Shown here: piece by piece, positions 46,401 through 56,509 of the stretch
How the letters are laid out: each line of letters begins with the position of its first letter
Position numbering within the stretch: position 1 is the stretch's first letter
Made by a program: the position numbers and the translations under genes
Origin: Sinohyriopsis cumingii
Lineage: Eukaryota; Mollusca; Bivalvia; Unionida; Unionidae
NCBI GenBank assembly: GCA_028554795.2
Contig: CM068825.1
Span: forward strand, 96,403,451-96,467,450
Reading direction: 5' to 3'
Length of the DNA stretch: 64,000 nucleotides
Notes under the pieces: generated by a model
The model's input: only the letters and a program-made list of their open reading frames with translations
Told to the model about the DNA's origin: nothing
Databases searched by the model: none

Positions 46401-49400
46401 TGGTCTGTATTTCCACCGTTACCGCAGTCTAGCCACTGGAATAGCTACAAGTGGCTCAGGTGTTGGTTCCACAGTGTTACCCTACATAATTTACATGCTT
46501 ATTGAGGAATACGGGTGGAAAGGCTCTTTTTATTTAGTGGCAGGTTTAAACCTGCACAACTTTGTGTTTGCTGCATTATTACGCCCCCCGCCAAAACATC
46601 TTGAACGTGATATAGATAAGAATACTCCAAAGAAGGCAGAACTATTAGAAACTGAAAATAAATCTTTGGAAATGAAGCATATAAAGTCGGAGACTTCACT
46701 TATACATACCCAGTCAGACAATAAACATTTAATACATATTAAAAAACTTGATGTCACACCAGAATTATCTCAGAGCAAAACGTACCTTCCATATATTGTG
46801 GATGAACAAGAGACAGATGCAAATAACATACATAGTGCTGGGGATGTAATATGTAAAGCAACATTTATTTCCAAGATGAAAGATCAATTGAGAAAGGTGT
46901 TCACATTTGGATTCAGTGTTTATTTCATCAACAATATTTTCTGGAATATGGGTGCATCCATTGTTATGCTGTTTGGTCCGGAATTTAACACAAATGTTGG
47001 TTTGGATAAAGAGGATGCAGCTATTGTGTTCACTTTGATTGGAGGTGGTACATGTGTGGGATGCATACTAGGAGGTCTGCTAGGAAACATGAAGTGTTGT
47101 AACAGAATAGCAGTATATGTGGTGGCTAACATAGCAACAGGGACCATAGCCCTTTTATATCCATTGCCACACCTGCACACCTTTTGGGGCCTGCTGATGC
47201 TGAGCTTGTTGTGGGGTTTGACATTTGGAGTCATCCTGGGCCTTTTGGTGGTTGTGACCGCTGACCTTTTGGGAACAGAGGCCCTAGGGTATGGATTTGG
47301 GTACCTCATGTTGGCAAATGGTCTGGGATGCAACATAGCACCGCCTTTAGCAGGTATGAGATATAACATGCACATTTGTGGTTTTAAATACTATTACAAT
47401 TTTAAATACTATTACAATTTTGCTGCATGAAGCCTACACTTGAACCATAGCTGTTGAATGATTTGGGATTTTTTTTGTTGGTTTTTGATGGCACTTTAAA
47501 GACATTCCTCATGATGGAATGGGAGCAAAGTGCCTTTCCAAGGACATGCTGAGGCAGCCGACCCAAACTGGCCTGGGTGTGTATTGAACATGTGATCCTT
47601 AGGTTATAAGTCAGATACTCTAACAGCTGAACTACCGTGGCTCCCAGCAGTTAAATGAGATTGTGAGTATCATACAATTTGTCTGAAATCCCAGCAGTTA
47701 AATGAGATTGTGAGTATCATACAATTTGTCTGAAATCCCAGCAGTTAAATGAGATTGTGAGTATCAGACGATTTGTCTGAAATCCCAGCAGTTAAATAAG
47801 ATTGTGAGTATCATACAATTTGTCTGAAATCCCAGCAGTTAAATAAGATTGTGAGTATCATACAATTTGTCTGAAATCCCAGCAGTTAATTGAGATTGTG
47901 AGTATCATACAATTTGTCTGAAATCCCAGCAGTTAAATGAGATTGTGAGTATCATACAATTTGTCTGAAATCCCAGCAGTTAAATAAGATTGTGAGTATC
48001 AGACAATTTGTCTGAAATCCCAGCAGTTAAATAAGATTGTGAGTATCATACAATTTGTCTGAAATCCCAGCAGTTAAATAAGATTGTGAGTATCATACAA
48101 TTTGTCTGAAATCCCAGCAGTTAAATGAGATTGTGAGTATCATACAATTTGTCTGAAATTACAGCAGTTAAATGAGATTGTGAGTATCATACAATTTGTC
48201 TGAAATCCCAGCAGTTAAATGAGATTGTATCAGACAATTTGTCTGAAATCCCAGCAGTTAAATAAGATTGTGAGTATCAGACAATTTGTCTGAAATCCCA
48301 GCAGTTAAATAAGATTGTGAGTATCAGACAATTTGTCTGAAATCCCAGCAGTTAAATAAGATTGTGAGTATCATACAATTTGTCTGGAATCCCAGCAGTT
48401 AAATGAGATTGTGAGTATCATACAATTTGTCTGAAATCCCAGCAGTTAAATGAGATTGTGAGTATCATACAATTTGTCTGAAATCCCAGCAGTTAAATGA
48501 GATTGTGAGTATCATACAATTTGTCTGAAATCCCAGCAGTTAAATGAGATTGTATCAGACAATTTGTCTGAAATCCCAGCAGTTAAATAAGATTGTGAGT
48601 ATCAGACAATTTGTCTGAAATCCCAGCAGTTAAATAAGATTGTGAGTATCATACAATTTGTCTGAAATCCCAGCAGTTAATTGAGATTGTGAGTATCATA
48701 CAATTTGTCTGAAATCCCAGCAGTTAAATGAGATTGTGAGTATCATACAATTTGTCTGAAATCCCAGCAGTTAAATAAGATTGTGAGTATCAGACAATTT
48801 GTCTGAAATCCCAGCAGTTAAATAAGATTGTAAGTATCATACAATTTGTCTGAAATCCCAGCAGTTAAATAAGATTGTGAGTATCATACAATTTGTCTGA
48901 AATCCCAGCAGTTAAATAAGATTGTGAGTATCATACAATTTGTCTGAAATCCCAGCAGTTAAATAAGATTGTGAGTATCATACAATTTGTCTGAAATCCC
49001 AGCAGTTAAATGAGATTGTGAGTATCATACAATTTGTCTGAAATCCCAGCAGTTGAATGAGATTGTATCAGACAATTTGTCTGAAATCCCAGCAGTTAAA
49101 TAAGATTGTGAGTATCATACAATTTGTCTGGAATCCCAGCAGTTAAATGAGATTGTGAGTATCATACAATTTGTCTGAAATCCCAGCAGTTAAATGGGAT
49201 TGTGAGTATCATACAATTTGTCTGAAATCCCAGCAGTTAAATAAGATTGTGAGTATCAGACAATTTGTCTGAAATCCCAGCAGTTAATTGAGATTGTGAG
49301 TATCATACAATTTGTCTGAAATCCTAGCAGTTAAATAAGATTGTGAGTATCAGACAATTTGTCTGAAATCCCAGCTGAAAAGTTACCAAAAAAAATGCTT

Positions 49401-52400
49401 TTGAAACAATTGGAAATTGTCCAAGGTTAGATATACTTCCAATATACTGTGAATTGTAAAAAAGCATTTGACAATTTTTGAGGGTTTAACTAAAGTTGAA
49501 AATACAGTTTTAATTGCAATATGATTGTAAAAATGCATGTTATTGAAATGTTAAAGGAACTTATTTTGTATTTTTTTGATTGTATTAAAGTAATTAGGAA
49601 TCAAAATGATCCATAATTTTAATCAGAATAAAAATTTTGGTCAAATATTTTTCAGTTTTGGATGTTACTAAAACAAAAAACTACTTTTATTTACATTTAT
49701 AGTTAAACATAATTTTAGTATTTCAGAATATGCAATATTTCTCTCATTAGAAATATTTCTGGTGTTTATACAATATTGCAAAAACTATGAATCCTAAAAA
49801 TAAAATAACTTCAGGACAAATTTCAATAATAGTAGGAAAAACAAATGTCAAATGTTGATTTTGAAAGTGTGGTCCAGTTAATTTTGTTAAATTAAAATTT
49901 AAAAGAGAAATTTTGGCACCATTAAATATAACTTTTATGTAGTAATTAAATTCATCTTGTGTTTGCTTATGAACTGCTTCCTTTTGTGAATTTAGAATGC
50001 ATTTATCTAAAGAAAATTATTTTTTGTGTTAGGGAAGAATGTGTGAATATGAATGCAAAGAATACATAAACTCATTGATATAACCACTAGCTGTTCTGGG
50101 TTTAATACCATTTTTCAGCAAACAATAGGTTATACATGGTTGCCAGTATAACTGGTGATGGAAGAACCCAGGAAATCCCAGGTAAGAACCATAGACACAG
50201 CAAGATACTGGCAGGCTTTCTCCCATACCCACAATGACCAATTTACCACTTGGAATTTACTGCTTGACAACTGTCTTTTGCTATATATTCTCGCTGTTAG
50301 GGGAATATTTCCATTTATACTGGCATAAAAGGAGTTGTTTAAAAAAGATACAAATCAAACTAACTAAATACAAGACTAAATTTTAATATACTGTTCAGAT
50401 GTTAGAAATTATGCATACTATGAAATCTCAGACACAGCTGTTGAGACCAAAAAAAAAAAACATCCAACATGACCTTAAAATGTATCCACAGTCCAATAAT
50501 TTCATATATTTCAACAATCACATGGAATTAAACATAATTTTTGTAACACAAAATAGATTAATTTTGTAGTGAATTATCTTTTTCTTAATAAAAACAACTG
50601 ATTTTATATAGATGTTATTATATCAATCACACCAATTAATGGCTATAATAGCTACAATAACCAATTAATGACTTGGGAGCCCAGGGTGGCTGAATGGTCT
50701 AAAGCGCCCACTTTTACTGATCTCTGCCATCTCACCTGAGTCTTGGCCTAAGTGGTTGGAGCATCTGCCTTGGATGAAGGCGGTTGCAGGTTTGAACCCC
50801 AGCCAAGTTGTACCAAAGACTTATAAAAATATTAAAATGGTACTAGCAGCTGCCTTGCTTGGTGCTCATCATTAAGAGTGTTAGTACTGGTCTGCCTGGT
50901 GTCGGGATAATGTAAATGGGTGGGACATAATGCTACATGTCTGTGACATGATGCCCCATTGCTAGACATCACTATAAACTGCCACACTGCATATGACATA
51001 GCGATATGACTAAAATTGCTAAATCTACATTAAAAATTTGAATCACATTCACTCATCTCTGTCATCTTGTTTTCAAGTCTCAGGCTTGGTCATTGTGGGT
51101 ATGGGAGAAAGCTTGCCAGTAGCTTGCTGTGCATCTGTGGTTCTTGCCTGGGATTTCCTGGGATCTTCCACCTCCAGTTATACTGGCAACCATGTATAAC
51201 CTATTGTTTGCTGAAAAATGGTATTAAACCCAGAACAGCAACTTTCAGTTAATGATTCTGATGTAGAGAATGCTGTCAGATGGGGGACATCAGTAACTCA
51301 TTCATGGGAATATAGGTTTTTGCAAGAATTACCTGCCTCTGTAACAAGCAAATCAGTTTTTAATTGTTATCATTGTTTATTACAATATTAAATATTTCAT
51401 ACCAATATATATGTATAAACATTTACTGCCAATCCTTCACATTGAGTTGACAAAATGAGGAATTTTATCTTGACCAATCGATTTACTCATCTCATGGTTG
51501 ACCATGTTTTTCTCCAGTGCAGTACTTTTGTTGATGTATTTTGTAATGCATGGCATTGTACACATGGCAGGCATGAATTTATATATAACTTGCACAATTT
51601 TGACATGAAGGACTGAATTCTAGACAAAATATGTTTGACCAATTTATTATTGATCCTATGAAGTACAAAACCCTTTAAGCTTGTTGCATTTATTGCATGT
51701 TTTCAACACCATATTATTGGAGATAACTCAAATATTTTTATAGAGGGGTCAAGGAAGAAGGTCCAAATGTTTTATTTTGAGATAAAAGAAATAACATACA
51801 TGTGTAACTGTATTTTTAATTTTATTCTCAGCTTTTATTTTGTAAATTGGCACATTCATAATACAATTACAGTAGGTGGAGGTTAAGAACAACTATTACA
51901 CATAAATTTATTCTGTTCGGACATTCTGCATAAGCTGGGGTCTTTTTTGCCCTATAAGGATGGTATGGAAACTATGAGATTCTGTTGATTAAATTGAATA
52001 ATTGAACAACATACTCTTTCCGTGTAATACTGTTTATTGTTATTTTTTAAGTGCATAATCTTTTGTAGTTTGACATGGTAACTTAACAAATTATAGCATT
52101 TATTATCTTAAAACAAACATCATCAAAACTGGTAGGGGTACAAATTACCCTTTAGTTCAGAAGGCCCCATTTTTAGTATATGTTTTTTTATACTAAAGTA
52201 AATAATTTAAACAGTTAATCTAGAATATAAAATAAAAGATTTACTCATATTAACCTTTCCACCAGTAAATTTTATGTCTGCTTTAATTTTTCTTGAAAAG
52301 TTTTGCAAAGTTTTAAGCAGATCTTCACCATTGAATGCATGTATTCATTTTAGCATCACAAATAGTTCATAGATATGACATTCGGTGGAGCATCTTATTT

Positions 52401-53688
52401 TGTCTATCTGACCTCTGTCTGTTGTCAATTTTGTTTTTACACTATAACCTGAGTTCTCCACCATTGACATTACCAATTATATCTGGATGACTTGTACTAA
52501 GAGTAAGGAAGAAGCTTATCAATTTTGTTGCTAAAAGGTCTAAGGTCAAGATCACTGAAACTGAAAAAAAGAATGGTATTGGCACTGTAATGTTAGTTCT
52601 TGACTTCATAACTTCACCAAAGCTTGTGGAAGGCTTCCACTTAAGGAAGAGGCAAAAGGTAAAAGGTCCGTATTATTGTGGCTCAAAGAATTAAAAAAAA
52701 ATTGTACAATGAATGACCAAACTTTGTGGATGACTTGTATTTGGGTTAATAAAGAAATCCATAGATTCAGAAGCTAAAGGTCAGAGGTCACAGGCATAGT
52801 AAGTTTAATAGAAAATAAAATGGTTTCTGCACCATAAGTTTACTTCAAGATCATGTATTATGACCAAGGTCCAGGTCATTGAGATCTGCTGATCACTAAT
52901 CTCTAGTGTCAGCCCAGTCCAATAGATCAGACCCCAAATCTGTGTGATACTGATGGATGATTTGTTGTTTTGATCTCACCTGTTCATTAAAATGTCCAAT
53001 TTTGCTGCATGAAGATCTTTCTGGAAAACTCCCTTGTGCAGTTTAGACACGTACCAGTATTTGGTAACCGCCATGTCTAGCATGAAATTCAAAATGGCCA
53101 AAAGATATCAGGTTGTTATTCAACATGGATTTACAAGTCACCAAAAATAGGACTTGATCCAAATATTTTATGTTCATATCACCAAAAGGACCTTTCAACC
53201 AACAGTAGCTCAAGATGCACAAGAAATATTGGCAAGTGTCTAATATATACACTGATATGTTGAGGACATATTTGTCTATAAAGGATTACTTGATTTTATG
53301 AATAGGTGCTACACCATCAGTGTAAACATAGATTTCAGGGTCTGATTTATTGGCCTATGGTCAAAGTGTCCCACTTGTGCCTACACAAAAGATGTAAACA
53401 TGGTTGGACATATAAATGATATAATCAGATATATACAGTACACTTGTTTTGTCTTTAAATAAGTCTAATAATGTTTCAAAACTGGTCAGTAGATTAGTGC
53501 TCTTTTTTTGTTTTCCAGGCTGGTTGTTGGATGTGACTGGTGGACTGGTCCCAGGGTTTTTATTTGCTGGTTTGGTAACAATATTTGGTGGTATACTGGT
53601 ATCTCTGATTCCACTGCAACACAGAATGTGTCCAAGCAAAGACAACACAGCAGGAAATTCAATTGAGATGGATCTTAAAGAGGTCTAA
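40230..53688 (+). CDS. Monocarboxylate transporter-like protein (SLC16 family, MFS), complete
   Basis: Four coding exons (40,230-40,434; 44,134-44,277; 46,358-47,353; 53,519-53,688) with GT/AG junctions, all introns in the same phase, total 1,515 nt and 504 residues. Start: the first ATG, with an in-frame TGA 21 nt upstream and an acceptor at 40,196. The SLC16 TM1 signature appears as EGGLWGYVV (10-18), and the TM4-5 signature as YFHRYRSLATGIATSGSGVG (134-153). The first transmembrane half ends near residue 195. A charged cytosolic loop of about 100 residues (196-296) follows, then the second half, ending near 478, with a short tail. The Asp-x3-Arg pair of TM8 that couples protons to lactate in MCT1-4 is absent: the aligned stretch reads GGGTCVGC. 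Substrate therefore cannot be assumed to be lactate; it groups in character with orphan or MCT9/12/14-like members. Membrane protein, probably plasma membrane. Confidence 0.9.
40562..40816 (-). mobile_element. tRNA-derived SINE, family B, copy 4 with target duplication
   Basis: Full-length, in transporter intron 1, with an (AAC)n tail. Direct repeats GATATTGGCA at 40,552-40,561 and 40,817-40,826 define both ends. On the minus strand the head reads gggccctgagtggcgagtgg. Confidence 0.9.
41079..41374 (+). mobile_element. tRNA-derived SINE, family A, copy 4
   Basis: Head tggtggcctaagcagtcaga and gtttgaaccccag, body gtgtcaggataatgtgg, tail ccaaatcacacacac. Lacks part of the middle (ggtactaacagctgcc). 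Confidence 0.8.
42400..42662 (+). mobile_element. tRNA-derived SINE, family A, copy 5
   Basis: Good head (tctggtgacctagtggttag; gggtttgaaccccag). An internal deletion removes the gataatgtgactgggtggg block, and a CA-rich tail is present. Confidence 0.85.
44134..44277 (+). CDS. Transporter exon 2 (coding)
   Basis: 144 nt between tttttaaacag and CTCACAG/GTAAGA; phase 1 to phase 1. Encodes PIAGFLLNYLSHRQVALIGA and onward: the TM2-3 loop with its conserved R/Q, and TM3-4. Confidence 0.88.
44829..44965 (+). mobile_element. tRNA-derived SINE, family A, copy 6 (3' part only)
   Basis: Starts at agcagcatgatgtcccattg and ends in aaatacaaacacacacacac; the tRNA-like head is absent. 5' truncation of this kind is usual. 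Confidence 0.8.
45658..45860. mobile_element. Palindromic MITE-like element, family C, copy 4
   Basis: Left end ACTTGCTTATAAGTGG...AAACTGCAAAAC, right end CAGTTTGCAGTTGG...AATGGCAAGT; flanking ATAT on both sides is compatible with a TA target duplication. Lies in transporter intron 2. Confidence 0.75.
46358..47353 (+). CDS. Transporter exon 3 (coding), 996 nt
   Basis: The acceptor tttctattctag ends at 46,357 and the donor TTAGCAG/GTATGAG follows 47,353. Encodes residues 117-448, comprising TM4-6, the large central loop and TM7-11. The frame runs on past the donor for a few dozen codons of intron; that extension (RYNMHIC...) is not part of the protein. Confidence 0.92.
47461..47645 (-). mobile_element. 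tRNA-derived SINE, family D
   Basis: Read on the minus strand it starts gggagccacggtagttcagc then tgttagagtatctgac (A-box-like) and has a B-box-like acatgttcaatacac, followed by a non-tRNA body rich in ggcactttgctcccat. Distinct from families A and B. It directly abuts the 47-bp minisatellite. Confidence 0.55.
47643..49375. repeat. 47-bp minisatellite, about 37 units, in transporter intron 3
   Basis: Unit: cccagcagttaaatgagatt, gtgagtatcatacaatttgt, ctgaaat. Variants alternate atgag/ataag/ttgag and cataca/cagaca, and a few units lack four bases (attgtatcagac). Units with cagaca hold the odd palindrome CAGACAATTTGTCTG. Substitutions are few, so homogenisation is recent. Confidence 0.97.
49376..50089. 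other. Intronic AT-rich stretch, nothing recognised
   Basis: Part of transporter intron 3. Contains 'aaatttt', 'aaaacaaa' and similar low-complexity words but no repeat or exon I can support. Confidence 0.4.
50090..50240 (-). mobile_element. tRNA-derived SINE, family B, copy 5 (3' part)
   Basis: On the minus strand it runs from tgggtatgggagaaagcctg through ccagttatactggcaaccat to tgctgaaaaatggtattaaa. The tRNA-like head is missing. Confidence 0.7.
50680..51243 (+). mobile_element. tRNA-derived SINE, family B, copy 6, split by a family A SINE
   Basis: The head part 50,680-50,731 (cagggtggctgaatggtcta, aagcgcccac, tgccatctcacct) and the body/tail part 51,057-51,243 (ctctgtc, ttcaagtctcagg ... 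gctgaaaaatggtattaaac) flank family A copy 7. Together they span one family B unit interrupted by the younger insertion. Confidence 0.85.
50732..51056 (+). mobile_element. tRNA-derived SINE, family A, copy 7, nested in family B
   Basis: Head ttggcctaagtggttggagc and aggtttgaaccccagcc, body gtgtcgggataatgt, 3' part ctaaatctacattaaaaatt. Similar hexamers TCACCT/TCATCT lie at the two junctions and may be the remnant of a short target duplication. Confidence 0.85.
51244..52480. other. Intronic AT-rich stretch, nothing recognised
   Basis: Within transporter intron 3. No exon or classified repeat seen. Confidence 0.4.
52490..52900. repeat. Diverged repeat with 'aaggtcaaggtcac'-like phrases
   Basis: Phrases ggtctaaggtcaagatcact (52,540s) and aaaggtcagaggtcacaggc (52,778-52,795) occur in sequence resembling a dispersed bivalve repeat that carries AGGTCA words. 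It includes a perfect DR1 (AGGTCA-G-AGGTCA) at 52,778-52,790. Confidence 0.4.
53519..53688 (+). CDS. Transporter last coding exon
   Basis: The acceptor tttttttgttttccag is followed by GCTGGTTGTTGGATGTGA. Encodes WLLDVTGGLVPGFLFAG through TM12 and the tail NSIEMDLKEV, stop TAA at 53,686-53,688. The phase joins exon 3 exactly (A-G-W-L-L-D). Confidence 0.9.
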
Positions 53689-53899
53689 ATGACAAACAGG
53701 TTGTGAAATGTAATCACCTCATCTTTGTGATTGCTGGAAGATAGTAATCAACAATATATTGCTCTTGTTAAGACATTGCTCTGTGTCTGTTATGTTTCAT
53801 CCATCAACATTTGCTTCTATAATGGGGACCAATGCCAACCAAATTTTGCCAAAACCATGCTTGTGTGAAGGCCTTTCTAACAGATGCTAAAAATTAAAA

Positions 53900-56010
53900 A
53901 TATTTAAGTGGCTTCTCAAAAAAAACACTTGGCAGAACTTGACCAAGTCTGATTGAAAAACACTGACTTAGAAGCTTTTCAAGTTCATGCAAATGATGCC
54001 CATCTACTATCAAATATCGCAAGTAGAAAAAAAAACCTTTACATGATTTCATCTAACAAACCATCTTACAGAATTTTGGACTGACAGAAAGCAAAATATC
54101 ATTAAGGGCTTTTGAAGTTATGCAAAATTATGATATCGGTCATCACATAGGCCACTGCTACCAAAAATAAAACAATTTCTAAGCAGCTTCTTTGCTAAAA
54201 CTGAACAGAATTTGATCATATTTCATTGCAAGAACCCTCACATAAATGCCTTTATCCAGATCATGTCAGTCAGCTGTGAAATGCAGATGACATTACTAAA
54301 ATTGAGAAAACATAAATCAATTGTTTTACATAACATACTTAAGTTGTTTTACAAAAAACACCGTGGCATAAAAAAATTGAGTTGCTTCAAATGAAATGTT
54401 TTTGGGTTTGTACAAATGATAACAATCTGCCATCAGATGTGTCCACCATTACCAAAGATATAAAACCTTTAAATGACTTATTCTCTTACATCACTGAACA
54501 GAATTTGATCAAATTTAACAGCATCCTGGCACAGACATGTCACTTTTTTGTTGTTACAGATGATGCCAATATAGCATTATTTGTGGCTGCATGTTACAAA
54601 AACAGGAAAACATTTAAGCAACTTCTCTGAAACTGCTGAATAGAATTTGACCAAATTTGATAGATGTCATCCTGGTATGAAGGCTCAGATTTATACAAAT
54701 GATGTTATAGTAATTGCACAATGTTCTGTTTGTTTATAACCCCTACTAATTTAAAAAACGAAAAGCATGATGAATAAGAAAATGCACAAACTTAGTCATT
54801 TCATTCATCAATTTGATTGTTGCCAGGAGCTCCTTAACACTATCAACTTATTCACATATCAAACTGAATGGAAATTCTCAGTGTAATCAAGCAGACAGAC
54901 TGCTCACTGTCCTTCTCTGTTTTCCAGAATAGACTTTTTCAGTATAATTTTCTGTCTCTGCATCCAATATTTGCAATGTCTAGTTTTAAAATGTCTAAAA
55001 CAAATAGAACAGATAAAAAGAGGAACTTTTATACACATGTCTTCAAAGAAGTGTAAGTCCCAAATGTACAGGATTATTGAGATTATTGAAGATGGTGAAC
55101 TACATTGCATTTGTTGATTGAAAACATAGACCCACCCATGCAAATATGAAAACCCTATTACTAAAGAAACATGAGTTAAAGGATTTTGGCATGAGGACCT
55201 TTCAGAATGATGTCGATCAGATGTGAAATGTGGCCAGAGTTACTAAATATTTAAAAACAAAACAAAAATTTAAACAGACTTGACCAAATTTGACAGAATG
55301 CATTCAGGGGCCCTGGTTGGCTGAGTGGTCTAAAGCACTTGCCGTTACTGATCAGTGCCATTTCCTCTGTCCACATGTGTTATGCTGGCTGCCATGTATA
55401 GCTTATCTTGCATTGAGAAATGGCATTAAACCCCAAACCATAGCAATGTGATTATGTTATTAATGGCTTTAAAATTGTTAAAAATTGTCAGTTTGCCATC
55501 ACATATGGCCACTGATACTAAACATGGAACATCCTTTAAACGTCTTCTCAAAAACCACTTAACAGAACTTTATCAAATCTTACAGAAAGTAATTTGGCAT
55601 GAAGGGCTTTAAAGTTTTTATAATTGTGCCAGTGTCAGATGTGGCTACAGTTACTGAAAATAGAAACAACTTTTAATTATTTCAGTTGAACTGCTCAGCA
55701 AAATTGGACCAAATTATAGAGAAAGTGTCCAAGTTTGAACACCATTTAGATTTGTACAAATGATGCCCATCCATCATAAAAATATGGCTGACATTATTAA
55801 AAGTAGGAACACATGTACACTACTTTATCTAAAGAAACAGAATTAGACTAGTTTTTACTCATAGCATCCAAGCACAGAGGCTGTTCAGCATTGGACAATT
55901 TTGATGCAGATGTGTTATAAAATATGGATGACAATACAAAAACTAGAGAAGCCTTGAAGCAGTTGTTTTCATAAGATATGCAGTCAACATCATCAGAGAA
56001 ATTTCAATAG
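53900..56010. repeat. Array of diverged roughly 140-160-bp units
   Basis: Recurrent words: acagaatttga-caaattt(gac), gcatcctggcatgaaggc, tttgtacaaatgatgccc, catcaaatatggcc, a-ttactaaaaatagaaa and aacttctc(t)aaaactgctg. At least nine starts are visible near 53,935, 54,060, 54,200, 54,490, 54,635, 55,255, 55,555, 55,690 and 55,845. Similar modules are widespread in bivalve intergenic DNA (background knowledge). Could be included in a long transporter 3' UTR. Confidence 0.7.
55311..55441 (+). mobile_element. tRNA-derived SINE, family B, copy 7 (internally deleted)
   Basis: Head ggccctggttggctgagtgg, tctaaagcacttgcc, then a jump to gctggctgccatgtatagct and ggcattaaaccccaaacc. It is inserted into one unit of the diverged array. 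Confidence 0.85.
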
Positions 56011-56207
56011 AAAGCATTCTAATGACCCAGATTTCTTGGCCAATTGCACTTGCCTTTGGCTTTTAGGCACATGTCTTGGAAACATAATAACTTTATTTCT
56101 CTTTTCTATCTTGATATTGTAATTGGTCTCATTTTAAAGTGTGACATGTATATACTAGACATATGAGATGTTTTTTTGAATTATTAAACATTGTTACCTT
56201 TCTTCAA

Positions 56208-56509
56208 CCACTCCGGTGACCTAGTGGTTAGAGTGTCCACCTCGGATGCGGAAGGTCGTGGGTTCAGTCACTGGCCAAGTTTACCAAAGACTTACAAAAA
56301 TGGTACTAACAGCTACCTCGCTTGGTGCTCAGCATTAAGTGGTTAGTGTTTGGACTGGTTGGCCTGGTGTCAGGATAATGTGACTGGGTGGGACATCATG
56401 CTGCACGTCTGCGGCATGCTGTCCCAGTTCTACTGCAGATATTGTAGCGATAGGACTGAAAAATTGTTAAAGCTACATTAAAAATTCAAATCACACACAC
56501 ACACACTTA
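56208..56509 (+). mobile_element. tRNA-derived SINE, family A, copy 8
   Basis: Near-complete: head ccactccggtgacctagtgg, body ggcctggtgtcaggataatg and tgactgggtgggacatcatg, 3' tail with (CA)n. About 15 bases near 'cccagttctactgcaga' are missing relative to other copies. Confidence 0.9.

Noticed and set aside
46920-47375. 151-residue minus-strand open frame
   Set aside because: Antisense of transporter exon 3; the plus strand shows MFS motifs and correct splice sites.
47354-47430. Continuation of the transporter frame past 47,353 to a stop at about 47,430
   Set aside because: A good donor (GCAG/GTATGAG) ends the exon, and the downstream exon at 53,519 continues the family sequence; the extension has low-complexity repeats.
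47643-49375. 47-bp array as a CRISPR-like repeat/spacer array
   Set aside because: Units are near-identical along their full length with no unique spacers, in an animal intron; it is a minisatellite.
53361-53648. 95-residue minus-strand open frame
   Set aside because: Antisense of the last transporter exon, with no independent support.
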